NCBI RefSeq assembly: GCF_041296385.1 | Contig: NW_027183616.1 | Coordinates: forward strand, 108,599-172,598 | Direction: 5' to 3' | DNA length: 64,000 bases | Source: Aphelocoma coerulescens | Taxonomy: Eukaryota > Chordata > Aves > Passeriformes > Corvidae | Part shown: in pieces, positions 62,725-64,000 of the stretch | Numbering within the stretch: the first letter of the stretch is position 1 | How the letters are laid out: each line of letters opens with the position of its first letter | Notes under the pieces: generated by a model | Told to the model about the DNA's origin: nothing | The model's database searches: none | The model's input: the letters and a program-made list of their open reading frames with translations, nothing else | Made by a program: the position numbers and the translations under genes

Positions 62725-64000
62725 TCGGCAGTGCAGCTCAAGTTTGCAGAGTGTGCACCTCCGGGGGAAAATATGACACCCCCCCAATAACAAACTTGTT
62801 CAATAAGTTCTGAAATGAAATCAGTCTGGGATGACCCCCAATGCCATTTTTCAGCTTGCTCAAGCTGAAGCTCAGCTCTTCTCTGAGCAGTTCTCTCCCC
62901 CACCTGCCTTTTGCTCCACAAGTGCTCCCTCTTTCCCCCAGTGAGTTCCCAGCTCACCGCAGTCCCCATTGCACTGTAGCCTTCCTTGATGCCCCTGGCC
63001 ACGAGGAAGAGTGAGCCCCAGGTTTAGGGACTCATGTTGTCACTGGCTGAAGAACAGCAATGTCTCAGAGGTCTGGTGAGATTTGGGGGTCATTCAGAGC
63101 TGCTCTCCAGGCCTCAGCTCTGCTCACTGCTGGCTTCCCACTTCCTTTTCCTCGTTCTTCACAGAGCAGGATGAGCTCTGTGAATGCCCTTGACCCTCGC
63201 CACCCTTCCCAGCCCAGCCACCCAGCCCAGTTAGGCTTAAGCTGGAGCTTCTCTGTCTCCTCTGGCACCCCAGTGCAGTCCCCTCTGTGGGGAGCAGCAG
63301 CCCCAGAGCACAGCACACAACAGTGCAGGCCGCAGCCGGAGCAGCTTCCCTGCAGCCATGGCTTGGCTCTTTGTGGCAACCAAATGCTCCCTGTTTGCAG
63401 CTGTCCCTGGAGGATGGCCCCAGGGCAGAGCCCAGCCGGGCTCCCAGTGCATCCCCTGAAGCTTGGTGCAGCGCTCCCAGAGCTGAGCTTAACGCTGAGC
63501 ACCCAGAGCTGTGGCTCACAGTCGGTGTTTGCAAGCATTGTGTTCTCATCTCCTGCAACCTGTGGGGAAAACGAGCTGTGCGGCCGGGCCAGCACTGCCC
63601 CTCTGGGCAGTGACACGGCTGAAGGTCTTTGCTGTTGCAGAGGAGCCGGCATTAAGCCTTAGCGGGGCCTGGCACCTGTGGAGCCGGATCTCGCCCGCTG
63701 TCCGGGACTCGCTGCCCACCAACCGCCCCCACCCGCCGCGCTCCCTTCTGCAGGGACAGAAGGCTCTGGCTGTACCAGGCTTTCCATCACGTCTGTGTAC
63801 CCATAGCTGTGGAACGCACATGGAGAGGGAAAGTGTCAGTCACGGTGCTTGTGCACTCCTTCTTCAGATACCAGACACATCTATGGGCAGCCCCTATGTG
63901 CACAGATGGATTAAAAGGATGGGCATGGATAGAGATTTCCCACAGAGCTCTTACTTTGGCGTAACTCACCTTGTAAGCTGGTGGCCAGGGGATGTTTTTT
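62725..64000. other. 3' flank of PIM copy 2; no gene recognised
   Basis: Counterpart of 38,252-39,535 with several indels. Divergence increases after 63,860, where TTCAGATACCAGACACATC replaces TTCCATACAGGACACATTC. Confidence 0.4.

Larger units (their letters stand above)
57887..64000. repeat. Segmental duplication, copy 2 (MHC class II tail + PIM block)
   Basis: Direct duplicate of 32,070-39,535, running to the end of the window. Offset is 25,818 bp across the PIM exons and 24,472 bp after the deletion in PIM intron 4. Confidence 0.93.

Overview
The window looks like nuclear DNA from a songbird (passerine). I infer this from four things: kinase genes of the PIM and PAK families in the multi-copy, rearranged form known from songbird genomes; an OR14-type avian olfactory receptor; the last exons of an MHC class II beta gene with the short-period intron repeats typical of passerine MHC; and LTR remnants of avian endogenous retroviruses. 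Genes are split into small exons with GT/AG junctions. All exon models were built by hand from splice motifs, reading phase and family resemblance.

Layout. Positions 1-13,618 are a head-to-tail macrosatellite with units of 2,268, 2,118 or 2,276 bp, each carrying an inner 75-bp repeat; no protein family is recognisable in it. Positions 13.6-32.0 kb are repeat-rich: a decayed retroviral pol/env remnant with a short 3' LTR (15.7-18.3 kb), a TGACATCA minisatellite (18.36-18.87 kb), decayed PIM-like exons on the minus strand (20.16-21.31 kb), long pyrimidine and CCCAT microsatellites, an olfactory receptor broken by one base (27,249-28,180) and two antisense LTRs (30.5-32.0 kb).

Positions 32.07-39.5 kb hold MHC class II beta tail exons followed by an intact five-exon PIM-like kinase gene (34,201-36,702, 418 aa) and a second, decayed PIM copy. 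The same block returns in direct orientation at 57.9-64.0 kb. There a deletion of about 1.35 kb has removed the last PIM exon.

Between the two blocks (43.3-55.1 kb) lies part of a tandem array of PAK-like kinase genes on the minus strand with a 9.02-kb period. One complete gene is present: 12 coding exons, 422 aa, start at 53,007 and stop at 46,321. It is flanked by two near-identical 2.8-kb spacers, each holding a 3'-UTR end, a GC-rich spacer, a CRE-containing putative promoter and a first coding exon. The first exon of the lower copy (43,908-43,986) is an orphan. The complete PAK-like gene has the catalytic motifs but shows no Rac/Cdc42-binding CRIB segment; a short hydrophobic N terminus stands in its place.

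The most interesting material is this kinase-rich, MHC-linked duplication landscape: a PAK-like kinase with a rebuilt N terminus behind a conserved CRE, a PIM gene and its recent C-terminally altered duplicate, and older PIM fragments preserving the same tandem order in inverted orientation.
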